Positions 53,401 through 61,295 of a DNA stretch of 64,000 bases are shown piece by piece; the stretch's first letter is position 1; every line of letters begins with the position of its first letter. A program made the position numbers and the translations under genes. This DNA is from Kaistella gelatinilytica (GTDB taxonomy: Bacteria; Bacteroidota; Bacteroidia; Flavobacteriales; Weeksellaceae). The DNA is taken from positions 124,001 to 188,000 of the forward strand of contig NZ_JADPVI010000004.1 of assembly GCF_015679325.1 (NCBI RefSeq), in the 5' to 3' direction. The notes beneath the pieces are model-generated. The model was given only the letters and a program-made list of their open reading frames with translations, had not been told where the DNA came from and ran no database searches.

Positions 53401-53682
53401 CTACATATTTTTCACATCATTCGGGATTTCGTAAAAAGTCGGGTGGCGGTAGAGTTTATCATCGGCCGGATCGAAGAATGCTTCTTTATCAATTCCTTCC
53501 GAAGTCACCAAATATTTACTGGGAACGACCCAAATTGATGTGCCTTCCATTCTTCTCGTGTACACGTCTCTCGCTGCTTGTAATGCCATTTCCGCCGTTG
53601 CTGCCTGCACAGTTCCTGCGTGTTTATGGGAAAGTCCCGGTTTTGTCTGGATAAAAACTTCCCACATATCTAAGTTGCTCAT
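53401..53682 (-). CDS. paaB: Phenylacetyl-CoA epoxidase subunit PaaB
   Basis: A 93-residue protein with the complete PaaB pattern 'WEVFIQTKPGLSHKHAGTVQAATAEMALQAARDVYTRR', 'GTSIWVVPSKYLVTS' and the 'DKLYRHPTFYEIP' ending. PaaB bridges PaaAC heterodimers. In most clusters paaA lies just upstream. Here the upstream neighbour, 34 bp away, is a DUF695-like gene. Confidence 0.95.
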   Translation of the reverse strand: MSNLDMWEVFIQTKPGLSHKHAGTVQAATAEMALQAARDVYTRRMEGTSIWVVPSKYLVTSEGIDKEAFFDPADDKLYRHPTFYEIPNDVKNM

Positions 53683-53716
53683 TGATCTAAATTTTATGGT
53701 TTAAAGATAAAGTTTT

Positions 53717-54790
53717 TTAATGAATTCCGTATCGTTCAAATGATTGCCAATACTTATCCTTATAGATTTCAAACGTCATTCTATAGTCCGGATATTTTTG
53801 AACCGTTTCTGCCAGAACTTTTGAGATTTTCCGAAAGTCTCTGCTGACGAAATAAATTTCTCTAATGTTTTCAGCAGTTTCCCGACCTAAATTTAAATTT
53901 CCTTCGTCGTTTTTTAATTCAAGCATCATTTCATCTTCAATCAAATTAAACAGGTCGTAATCTTTATCATCCGGAAAACCATTGTCTTCATCACCTTGAT
54001 ATTCAATTCTTAAAACCGAAATCCAGGGATGCGACGCTTTTTGATCCCACTGTAATAAATCGACATTTATGGTTGCAAGCAAAGGAAAACCATTTTCCAG
54101 AGTTCCTTCTAATAAAGAGTAAGAATCTTCGGTGGTTTCAATTTTTGCGTCTTCGTATTTTTCGGTGAATTCTCTTTCACGCCAACTCAAAAAATCTTTT
54201 AGTTTTGCAATTGGAATGAGTTCTTTTTCTGCTTCGTTTTTACCCTTTATTTCAAAATTGTCAATTTGAGTAAGGAAATTAAGTTCACCCAAATAATTAT
54301 CGATAAATAGGTAAGTCCCATTGATTACGTCACTTTCATTTTGATCATTTAAATCTTCATGAACAAAAACCAAATCAATTTCATCGGGATAATCTTCATC
54401 GTCATTAGAATAGAAATAAATATTTTCTTTGTTAAAAATATAATCGCCCATTTTAATGCTGACATTTTCGATATCTAATTCTGGTTTTAGAGCGGTGAAT
54501 TTCCAGTTTTCAAGATTTGGAGATTCAGCAATAAGCTCTTCTGCGAAAACAATATCTTTAATATTTCCGTCAACGGTGATGATGAGTTCTGCTGTAGAAT
54601 CATCAGACATTCCCACGAGGATGAAAAAATTTTCATTCAGTTCTTTCAATCTCGGAAGAATAATTTCTAAAAAACCTTCATCAATATTTTGGCGCTCTTT
54701 TACCGCAGTGAAAAAATCATTTTCCTTGCTTATAAACCACTTCCAAAACTCCTGATAAGTGGATTTATTTAGTTTTAATAATTCAGTCAT
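53717..54790 (-). CDS. DUF695-like protein
   Basis: A 357-residue acidic, soluble protein without signal peptide. The C-terminal part ('VSRDFRKISKVLAETVQKYPDYRMTFEIYKDKYWQSFERYG') looks like the DUF695 family ending, and the middle has 'TYLFIDNYLGELNFLTQIDNF'. Its start overlaps the hutI stop by four bases (ATGA), so the two are translationally coupled. Function unknown. It fills the position where paaA would be expected. Confidence 0.6.
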   Translation of the reverse strand: MTELLKLNKSTYQEFWKWFISKENDFFTAVKERQNIDEGFLEIILPRLKELNENFFILVGMSDDSTAELIITVDGNIKDIVFAEELIAESPNLENWKFTALKPELDIENVSIKMGDYIFNKENIYFYSNDDEDYPDEIDLVFVHEDLNDQNESDVINGTYLFIDNYLGELNFLTQIDNFEIKGKNEAEKELIPIAKLKDFLSWREREFTEKYEDAKIETTEDSYSLLEGTLENGFPLLATINVDLLQWDQKASHPWISVLRIEYQGDEDNGFPDDKDYDLFNLIEDEMMLELKNDEGNLNLGRETAENIREIYFVSRDFRKISKVLAETVQKYPDYRMTFEIYKDKYWQSFERYGIH

Positions 54791-56016
54791 GATGATTGTT
54801 TTTCTCCGTCAATGTAAACGTTTTCCGCTTTTAAACTTCCCTGGTGATAAAGTACATTCTGGAAATTATCTGTTTTAAAGGTGACGAAATCTGCTTTCTT
54901 TCCTTTTTCTAAAATTCCGCGGTCTTCTAAATTCAAAGCAAAAGCCGACCGGAAAGTAATTCCCGCCAAAACTTCAGCCGTTGACAATTTTTCAAAAGTC
55001 GCTAAAATACTTGCTTGCGTAATTAAATTTCCCATAGGAGCGGAACCTGGATTCCAGTCGGAGGCGATGGCTAAAATTCCACCTGCATCTAAAATTTTTC
55101 TAGCCGGCGTAAACTTTTCACCCAAACCTAAACTTGCTCCTGGAAGCGCAGTTGCCACAGTTTCTGATTTTGCTAAAAATTCGATGTCTTCATCAATTGT
55201 TGCTTCTAAATGATCGGCAGATTTTGCACCAACTTCAACGGCAATTCTGGAACTTCCGGAAGTAAATTGGTCTGCATGAACGGTAATTTCAAAACCCAAT
55301 TCTTTGGCTTTCAATAAAAAGGATTTGCTTTCTTCTGGTAAAAACGCCGATTTTTCAATGAAAATATCAACGCGTTTTGCAAGGTTTTCTTTTTTTACTT
55401 TGGGTAAAATTTCGGTGATAATATAGTTGAGATATTCTTCTGAACTTCCTTCAAAATCTCTTGGTTTTAAATGGGCAGAAAGACAGGTCGGAACTAAAGT
55501 CGCTTTGGTAAAAGTTTGTGCTTTTTTAATGACACGCAACATTTTCAGTTCACTCTCAACATCTAAACCATAACCGGATTTTATTTCAATCGTCGTAATT
55601 CCTTGTGATATCAGAAAATTAATTCTTTCTAAAGTCGTTTTTAATAATTCTTCTTCATTCGAAGATCTGGTATGTTGAACAGAACTCCAAATTCCGCCGC
55701 CACTTTCTGCGATTTCTAAATAGGTTTTTCCGGCATTTCGCATGGCAAAATCATTGGCGCGATTTCCCCCAAAACAAATATGCGTGTGAGAATCTACGAA
55801 AGCCGGCAAGCATATTTGTTCACCTTCTATATTTTCGATTTCAGTATCTGGAAATTGGTCTTTTAAATTTTGGAAAGAATTAGCGGTTTCAATTTTTCCA
55901 TCTTTAATTAAAAGTCCGCCATTATTAATGATTTCGAGTTGATCATCTGAAAGTTTTCCACGTAAAGGCAGACTGGCAAGCGTTACAATTTGTTTGAAAG
56001 GACCGATTAATTTCAT
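54787..56016 (-). CDS. hutI: Imidazolonepropionase
   Basis: A 409-residue amidohydrolase that opens imidazolone propionate to N-formimino-L-glutamate in histidine breakdown. Zinc-binding His pair HTHICFGG (about 72-74), 'EIKSGYGLDVESELKML', 'TVHADQFTSG' and 'ASDWNPGSAPMGN' are diagnostic of HutI. No hutH, hutU or hutG is next to it, so the pathway genes are dispersed. It is first in the long minus-strand run that leads into paaB. Confidence 0.95.
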   Translation of the reverse strand: MKLIGPFKQIVTLASLPLRGKLSDDQLEIINNGGLLIKDGKIETANSFQNLKDQFPDTEIENIEGEQICLPAFVDSHTHICFGGNRANDFAMRNAGKTYLEIAESGGGIWSSVQHTRSSNEEELLKTTLERINFLISQGITTIEIKSGYGLDVESELKMLRVIKKAQTFTKATLVPTCLSAHLKPRDFEGSSEEYLNYIITEILPKVKKENLAKRVDIFIEKSAFLPEESKSFLLKAKELGFEITVHADQFTSGSSRIAVEVGAKSADHLEATIDEDIEFLAKSETVATALPGASLGLGEKFTPARKILDAGGILAIASDWNPGSAPMGNLITQASILATFEKLSTAEVLAGITFRSAFALNLEDRGILEKGKKADFVTFKTDNFQNVLYHQGSLKAENVYIDGEKQSS

Positions 56017-56095
56017 GAGGATGGTTTTTAAAATATTTTCAAAATTAAAATAAAAGACTTTAAAACCGAACTAAATAAATTTAATTTAAGAATAT

Positions 56096-57241
56096 CTAAC
56101 TCGTCTTTTTTAAATGATCAAAAACCATTTTGGAAAGTGGAATAAACATTAATCCAGCGAAAATAAAAGTGATAAATGCTTTTTGCAATCCAAAGGCACT
56201 TGCAAGATAACCAATAATCGGTGGTCCTAAAAACATACCCACCGTAGAATACGTACTGATAATAGAGATCACGATCGGAACCGAATATTTTTTAGCTTTC
56301 CCTGCAAGGATGAAAGTCATAGGAAAAAGACCGGAAACGCCAAATCCGACCATACAAAATCCAACTAGAACCGGGACAAGAAAGGGAAAAAGTATTGCGA
56401 GAAGAACTCCGGAAACGATCAGGACTGAACTTGTAATGAAGAGTTTTTGCATGCCAAATCGACTCATCAAATTATCGATCGTTAATCTCGAAATCGTCAT
56501 GCAAACCATGAAAAGCAAATATCCGTAAGTGAAAACTTCCTGTTTTACAATTTCTTTTAAATAAACGCCATTCCAGTCGTACATACCACCCTCACAAACT
56601 GCAGCGAAAAAGACCATAAATCCTAGTAGGGAAATGTATTTGCTGGGTTTTTGAAATTTAAATGGATTGCTTGTTTTTACTTTATCATTTTTAATAAGGA
56701 AAGGAAACATTGCGATAATTATTAAAAGCCCAAACAACATGATCGTTAGAAAATGCCAGAAGATCGAGACTTCGTATTTGAGCATAATTGTGGAAAAAAG
56801 TACGCCGGCAATTCCGCCAATACTCCAAACACCATGAAATTTTCCCATGATCCTTTTCTCGAATTTTTGCTGTATCGAGAGTGATTGTGTATTAATTGCG
56901 ACGTTAATAATTCGGAGCGCTATCGAAAATATAACCAACGAGATTACAAGTCCAATCAAGGAAAATCCCCAACCGATTGAAAATAGAGACAAAAGAAATA
57001 ATACACTCGCTAATTGCAGCGGAATTCTGCTGTCATATTTTGCGACCAACCAACCAGAAAGAGGAATTCCGATAATCGCGCTTGCAGGCATAATCATTAA
57101 GAGATTTCCTAAATCTCCTTCCGTAAGATTAAAAATTGCTTTGATGGTCGGTATTCTGGAAGCCCAGGTAGAAAAACAAAGTCCAGATAAAAAGAAGTAG
57201 AAAGATAGTGCAATTCTTTGCTTTTGAGGTGTTGAAAACAT
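56096..57241 (-). CDS. MFS transporter
   Basis: A 381-residue protein with about 12 transmembrane helices and an MFS-like 'SGWLVAKYDSRIP' loop (about residues 60-75). The nearest match by eye is the inner-membrane YbjJ-like group, with no clear substrate. Two in-frame starts exist: ATG 57250 (three more residues) and ATG 57241. The box TAATTTTG (57255-57248) overlaps the first, so 57241 is chosen. It reads away from the lipoprotein at 57507. Confidence 0.85.
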   Translation of the reverse strand: MFSTPQKQRIALSFYFFLSGLCFSTWASRIPTIKAIFNLTEGDLGNLLMIMPASAIIGIPLSGWLVAKYDSRIPLQLASVLFLLSLFSIGWGFSLIGLVISLVIFSIALRIINVAINTQSLSIQQKFEKRIMGKFHGVWSIGGIAGVLFSTIMLKYEVSIFWHFLTIMLFGLLIIIAMFPFLIKNDKVKTSNPFKFQKPSKYISLLGFMVFFAAVCEGGMYDWNGVYLKEIVKQEVFTYGYLLFMVCMTISRLTIDNLMSRFGMQKLFITSSVLIVSGVLLAILFPFLVPVLVGFCMVGFGVSGLFPMTFILAGKAKKYSVPIVISIISTYSTVGMFLGPPIIGYLASAFGLQKAFITFIFAGLMFIPLSKMVFDHLKKTS

Positions 57242-57247
57242 ATCGCG

Positions 57248-57255
57248 CAAAATTA
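57248..57255 (-). promoter_or_regulatory. -7 box overlapping the upstream start of the MFS gene
   Basis: The reverse strand reads TAATTTTG, a TAnnTTTG match. If used, the transcript starts within a few bases of ATG 57241. Confidence 0.3.
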
Positions 57256-57506
57256 CGATTTTAGACTTTTATAATCCAGAAGTTTTTGGATATTAAATCA
57301 AAGGTTAAAGCAGAAAATATAAGTTTCTGTATCTTAAAAATTAAAACAAATCGTTATTTAAGTTTTACGTTAAAAATTTATAGGCCTTAAATTTTACTTG
57401 AAAGAATCATTAATTAGTGATAAAAATATTTTCAAAAATTTAGTATTTGAAATGATAGATTTTCATGAGGTAATAATTAATATTATATTTACATAAATTT
57501 TTATTA

Positions 57507-58025
57507 ATGACATTTAAAAAAATAGGCAAAGCATTTTTAATACTATCATTTATTACATTTCTTTTCGCAGGTTGCACAAGTGAACGCGGAAATGACCCAG
57601 AACCGGAAGAGCAAAACTTCATGAAAGCCAAAGTAAATGGCGTTGAAAAAACATTTTTATACGTTTACGGAATTGGCGGAAACAAACAAATATTTTCTGT
57701 CACCTTTGATGAGTTTGATCCTAAAACAAACAGCTATTATCCTAATATGACCTTAGAAATTAATTATCGGCAAGGCGATATGAAGGATTTTGTAATCATA
57801 CCAAGAACCTATACAGAATCTGCAGATAACGCAGAGTTTAAATATTCTAAAACTCAAAATAGTAATGATATTTATACCGCCAGTAATTTTGCAGCTAATG
57901 ATTTTAAAATCACCTTAACTCGTTTTGAGAAAAGAGTAGTGGGAACCTTCAGTGGAACACTACAAAATGCAAATGGCGACCAAATCGTAATAACAGGAGG
58001 CAGTTTTAATAGTTTTCTCTACTAA
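57507..58025 (+). CDS. Exported lipoprotein, unknown
   Basis: A 172-residue SPII lipoprotein (FLFAGC) with an acidic start (SERGNDPEPEEQ). The body is beta-rich: 'MKAKVNGVEKTFLYVYGIGG', 'VVGTFSGTLQNANGDQIVITG'. The pattern resembles the small DUF6252-type lipoproteins of flavobacteria, but I cannot confirm it. It precedes ruvB by 26 bp and may be co-transcribed. The 265-bp gap upstream is AT-rich and has no other feature. Confidence 0.65.
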   Translation: MTFKKIGKAFLILSFITFLFAGCTSERGNDPEPEEQNFMKAKVNGVEKTFLYVYGIGGNKQIFSVTFDEFDPKTNSYYPNMTLEINYRQGDMKDFVIIPRTYTESADNAEFKYSKTQNSNDIYTASNFAANDFKITLTRFEKRVVGTFSGTLQNANGDQIVITGGSFNSFLY

Positions 58026-58051
58026 TTTTCATTTCAAAATATTAAAGCATA

Positions 58052-59074
58052 ATGACCGACTTTTTGCATCCCGATCAAGAAAATTTCTCCGAGGATGAAT
58101 TAATTTTAGAAGAAAAAATACGTCCGCAGAGTTTTCAGGATTTTGCCGGACAGCGCAAAACTTTGGATAATTTAGAAGTGTTTGTTGCAGCGGCGAAAAA
58201 CCGTGGCGGCGCACTGGATCACGTTCTTTTGCACGGTCCGCCCGGATTGGGAAAAACGACTTTAGCCCACATTATTGCGAATGAATTGGGAGTTGGCTGC
58301 AAAATAACTTCAGGTCCTGTTTTAGATAAACCCGGAAGTTTGGCAGGATTACTCACGAATTTAGAAGAAAATGATGTTTTGTTTATCGATGAAATCCACC
58401 GACTTTCACCGATTGTAGAAGAGTATTTGTATTCGGCGATGGAAGATTATAAAATCGATATCATGCTGGAAAGTGGCCCGAATGCGAGAAGTGTTCAGAT
58501 CGGTTTAAATCCTTTTACTTTGGTTGGAGCAACCACGAGAAGCGGAATGTTGACCAAACCAATGTTGGCAAGATTCGGAATTCAGTCGCGTTTAGAATAT
58601 TATACAATTGAACTTTTATCAATGATCATTGAAAGAAGTGCGCGTGTTTTAGATGTTAAAATCTACGAAGATGCCGCTTTGGAAATTGCGAGAAGAAGTC
58701 GTGGAACGCCCAGAATTGCAAATGCATTGTTAAGAAGAGTTCGAGATTTTGCAGAGATCAAAGGGAATGGTGAAATTGAAATTAATATTACGAAATTTGC
58801 TTTGAACTCATTGAATGTTGATGAATTCGGACTCGATGATATGGACAATAGAATTATGCGCGTGATGATTGAAAATTTCCGTGGAAAACCCGTGGGAATT
58901 TCTGCATTGGCAACTTCAATTGGGGAAAATCCGGAAACTTTGGAAGAGGTTTATGAACCGTTTTTAATTCAGGAAGGGTTTATTATTCGAACGCCGAGAG
59001 GAAGGGAAGTGACGGAGAAAGCGTATAAACATTTGAATATTTCGATTCCGAGAAGGCCGGATGAACTTTTTTAA
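58052..59074 (+). CDS. ruvB: Holliday junction branch migration ATPase RuvB
   Basis: A 340-residue AAA+ helicase motor. Walker [10 protein letters not shown], Walker [10 protein letters not shown], sensor '[20 protein letters not shown]' and the C-terminal winged helix ('[16 protein letters not shown]') are intact. It drives branch migration with RuvA. ruvC lies 20 kb away, and ruvA is not in the window. Confidence 0.98.
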   Translation: MTDFLHPDQENFSEDELILEEKIRPQSFQDFAGQRKTLDNLEVFVAAAKNRGGALDHVLLHGPPGLGKTTLAHIIANELGVGCKITSGPVLDKPGSLAGLLTNLEENDVLFIDEIHRLSPIVEEYLYSAMEDYKIDIMLESGPNARSVQIGLNPFTLVGATTRSGMLTKPMLARFGIQSRLEYYTIELLSMIIERSARVLDVKIYEDAALEIARRSRGTPRIANALLRRVRDFAEIKGNGEIEINITKFALNSLNVDEFGLDDMDNRIMRVMIENFRGKPVGISALATSIGENPETLEEVYEPFLIQEGFIIRTPRGREVTEKAYKHLNISIPRRPDELF

Positions 59075-59148
59075 TTGTAAGAGAAATAGATTAATTTTTT
59101 TAACGCAAAGGGCGCAAAGAAATTTTAATATATTTGTGTTCATTCGGT

Positions 59149-59165
59149 CGCAAAGGCGTTTCACT
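59149..59165. repeat. Left inverted repeat of the GxxExxY cassette
   Basis: The 17-nt sequence CGCAAAGGCGTTTCACT has its exact reverse complement at 59606-59622. Together they bracket the GxxExxY gene. The arms continue with a shared GCGAATTAG further in. Confidence 0.75.
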
Positions 59166-59209
59166 TAGCCAAGGGCGAATTAGACATGTAATAGTTAAAG
59201 GATTGAAAT

Positions 59210-59587
59210 ATGAATGAAAATGAAATTTCAAAAATTGTATTTGACTCGGGTTTAAAAATTCATCGTAAACTTGGAATTGGTCTTTATGAAGCGGTATATG
59301 AAGAATGTTTGGTTTACGAATTAAAAAAACATGGTTTACATGTTGAACAGCAAAAAGACATTCCAATTGAATATGAAGGATTGATCATTGAAAAGGCTTT
59401 TAGAGTTGATTTATTAATTGAAGGTAAAGTTATAGTAGAAATTAAAGCAGTTCCTGAAATTAATAGTTATCACACTTATCAACTTTTAAATTATTTAAGA
59501 ATTACAGGTTTTAAATTAGGAATGCTTTTAAATTTCCACTCTTTATTGTTTAAAGATGGCGTCAAAAGAATCGTAAATCATTTATAG
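59210..59587 (+). CDS. GxxExxY family PD-(D/E)XK nuclease-like protein
   Basis: A 125-residue protein with the family motif GLYEAVY (Gly24, Glu27, Tyr30) and a nuclease-type core 'FRVDLLIEGKVIVEIKAV' (Asp, then Glu-x-Lys). Such genes are scattered in bacterial genomes and often sit inside short repeats. Here exact inverted repeats lie on both sides. Its function is not known; a nuclease or mobile-element role is inferred from the fold and setting. Confidence 0.9.
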   Translation: MNENEISKIVFDSGLKIHRKLGIGLYEAVYEECLVYELKKHGLHVEQQKDIPIEYEGLIIEKAFRVDLLIEGKVIVEIKAVPEINSYHTYQLLNYLRITGFKLGMLLNFHSLLFKDGVKRIVNHL

Positions 59588-59605
59588 TAAATTACTAATT
59601 CGCTG

Positions 59606-59622
59606 AGTGAAACGCCTTTGCG
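59606..59622. repeat. Right inverted repeat of the GxxExxY cassette
   Basis: AGTGAAACGCCTTTGCG, exact reverse complement of 59149-59165, 18 bp after the gene stop. A second, weaker pair of arms (GCGCAAAG-like, about 59103-59119 and 59655-59675) lies outside. Confidence 0.75.
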
Positions 59623-59691
59623 AACCTAAAGTTTTAAAAAATAAGTAGATAATCTTTGCGGACGTTGCGCTAAAATATAAAAAAAAAGAAA

Positions 59692-60558
59692 ATGAAACTC
59701 TATCCTATACAGTGTGGAAAATTTAAATTAGATGGTGGTGCTATGTTTGGTGTGGTGCCGAAAACGCTTTGGCAACGGACGAATCCGGCTGATGAAAATA
59801 ATTTAATTGAATTGGGAACACGTTCACTTTTGGTGGAAGACGGTAAAAAACTGATCCTCATCGATTGTGGTTTGGGTAATAAACAGGATGATAAATTCTT
59901 TGGACATTACTCACTTTGGGGCGATGATACTTTGGATAAAAACCTGAAAAAATATGGTTTCGTCAAAGAAGATATTACGGATGTTTTTTTGACGCATCTT
60001 CATTTTGACCATTGTGGTGGCGCGATTGAGTGGAATGATGACCGAACAGGTTACAGACCAGCTTTTAAAAATGCTAATTTCTGGACGAACGAAGAACACT
60101 GGAAATGGGCGACTGAACCAAATCCGAGAGAAAAGGCAAGTTTTTTGAAGGAGAATATTCTGCCGATGCAGGAAAGCGGACAGTTGAATTTTTTGCCAAC
60201 GCCACAAAATGGAAATTATGGTTTCGCTCCTGATCTTAAAATGGATGTTATTTTTGTGGACGGACATACCGAAAAACAGATGCTTCCAGTCATTCGATAT
60301 CAGGAAAAAACGATTGTTTTCGCGGCCGATTTAATTCCGACTTTTGGACATATTCCACAGGTTTATGTGATGGGTTATGATACTCGGCCACTGTTGACGA
60401 TGGAAGAAAAGGCTAAGTTTTTGAAGCAATGTGTTGATAATGATTACCTTTTGTTTTTCGAACACGATGCGCACAACGAGCTGGCTAGTTTGAAAATGAC
60501 TGAAAAAGGAATTCGGTTAGATGAAACCTTCAGCATGAATGAAGTTTTTGGTTATTAA
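59692..60558 (+). CDS. MBL fold metallohydrolase
   Basis: A 288-residue metallo-beta-lactamase-fold protein with the metal motif 'THLHFDHCGG' (HxHxDH), then 'VDGHTEKQ' and the late His in 'FFEHDAHNE'. The group includes lactonases and quorum-quenching-like hydrolases; the substrate here is unknown. No signal peptide. It is 24 bp before coaE on the same strand. Confidence 0.9.
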   Translation: MKLYPIQCGKFKLDGGAMFGVVPKTLWQRTNPADENNLIELGTRSLLVEDGKKLILIDCGLGNKQDDKFFGHYSLWGDDTLDKNLKKYGFVKEDITDVFLTHLHFDHCGGAIEWNDDRTGYRPAFKNANFWTNEEHWKWATEPNPREKASFLKENILPMQESGQLNFLPTPQNGNYGFAPDLKMDVIFVDGHTEKQMLPVIRYQEKTIVFAADLIPTFGHIPQVYVMGYDTRPLLTMEEKAKFLKQCVDNDYLLFFEHDAHNELASLKMTEKGIRLDETFSMNEVFGY

Positions 60559-60582
60559 GATTAGAAAAATTAAAATAAAATT

Positions 60583-61215
60583 ATGATAGAAGAAGAAGCT
60601 GAACCCGAACCCAGGGTAAGCACAAAGATTATTGGAATTACCGGAGGAATTGGCTCTGGAAAATCAACCGTATCGAAATATATCGAAGAAGCAGGATTTC
60701 CTGTTTATTATTCTGACATTCGTGCGAAAACGATTGTCAATGACAACACCCAACTTCAACAACAGATCAAAGAACTTTTAGGTGAAAATGCCTACGATTC
60801 AAGTGGCTTGTATGACCGGAAATATGTTTCTAAAATGATATTTGAAGATGAAGAAATATTATTAAAATTAAATTCACTGATTCATCCCGCGGTTAAAATT
60901 GATTTTGAAAACTGGGTGACGCAACAGTCAAGCGTTTTTGTATTTAAAGAAACTGCGCTTTTATTTGAATTAAAATTAAACGAAAGTTGCTACAAATCTA
61001 TTCTGGTAACTGCAGATGATAATTGTCGGTTAAAAAGAGTGATGGATCGCGACGATAAAACATATCGTGAAGTGGAAGCGGTCATGAATAAGCAAATGCC
61101 CGAAAAAGACAAAATTAAATTTGCCGATTTTGTGATCTTTAATAATGATGGTTTAGAGGAATTAAAAGAAAATACGCTGCAAGTTATAAATGATCTAAAA
61201 GAAAGTTTAAAATAA
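60583..61215 (+). CDS. coaE: Dephospho-CoA kinase
   Basis: A 210-residue kinase that performs the last step of CoA synthesis. P-loop 'GITGGIGSGKSTVSKYI', 'SDIRAKTIV' and the 'LFELKLNESCYKSILV' block are standard. An acidic N-terminal extension of about 14 residues (MIEEEAEPEPRVSTK) precedes the core. ATG 60583 is the only reasonable start. Confidence 0.95.
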   Translation: MIEEEAEPEPRVSTKIIGITGGIGSGKSTVSKYIEEAGFPVYYSDIRAKTIVNDNTQLQQQIKELLGENAYDSSGLYDRKYVSKMIFEDEEILLKLNSLIHPAVKIDFENWVTQQSSVFVFKETALLFELKLNESCYKSILVTADDNCRLKRVMDRDDKTYREVEAVMNKQMPEKDKIKFADFVIFNNDGLEELKENTLQVINDLKESLK

Positions 61216-61240
61216 TAACCGTTCTTCAATCACCCAAATA

Positions 61241-61273
61241 AAAACCTGAATTCAATTTGAATTCAGGTTTTTT
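61241..61273. terminator. Bidirectional terminator between coaE and the CHU_C gene
   Basis: A perfect stem AAAACCTGAATTC/GAATTCAGGTTTT with T-runs, between convergent genes. Confidence 0.85.
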
Positions 61274-61295
61274 CTATTAAAATTGTCTTGGTTTT

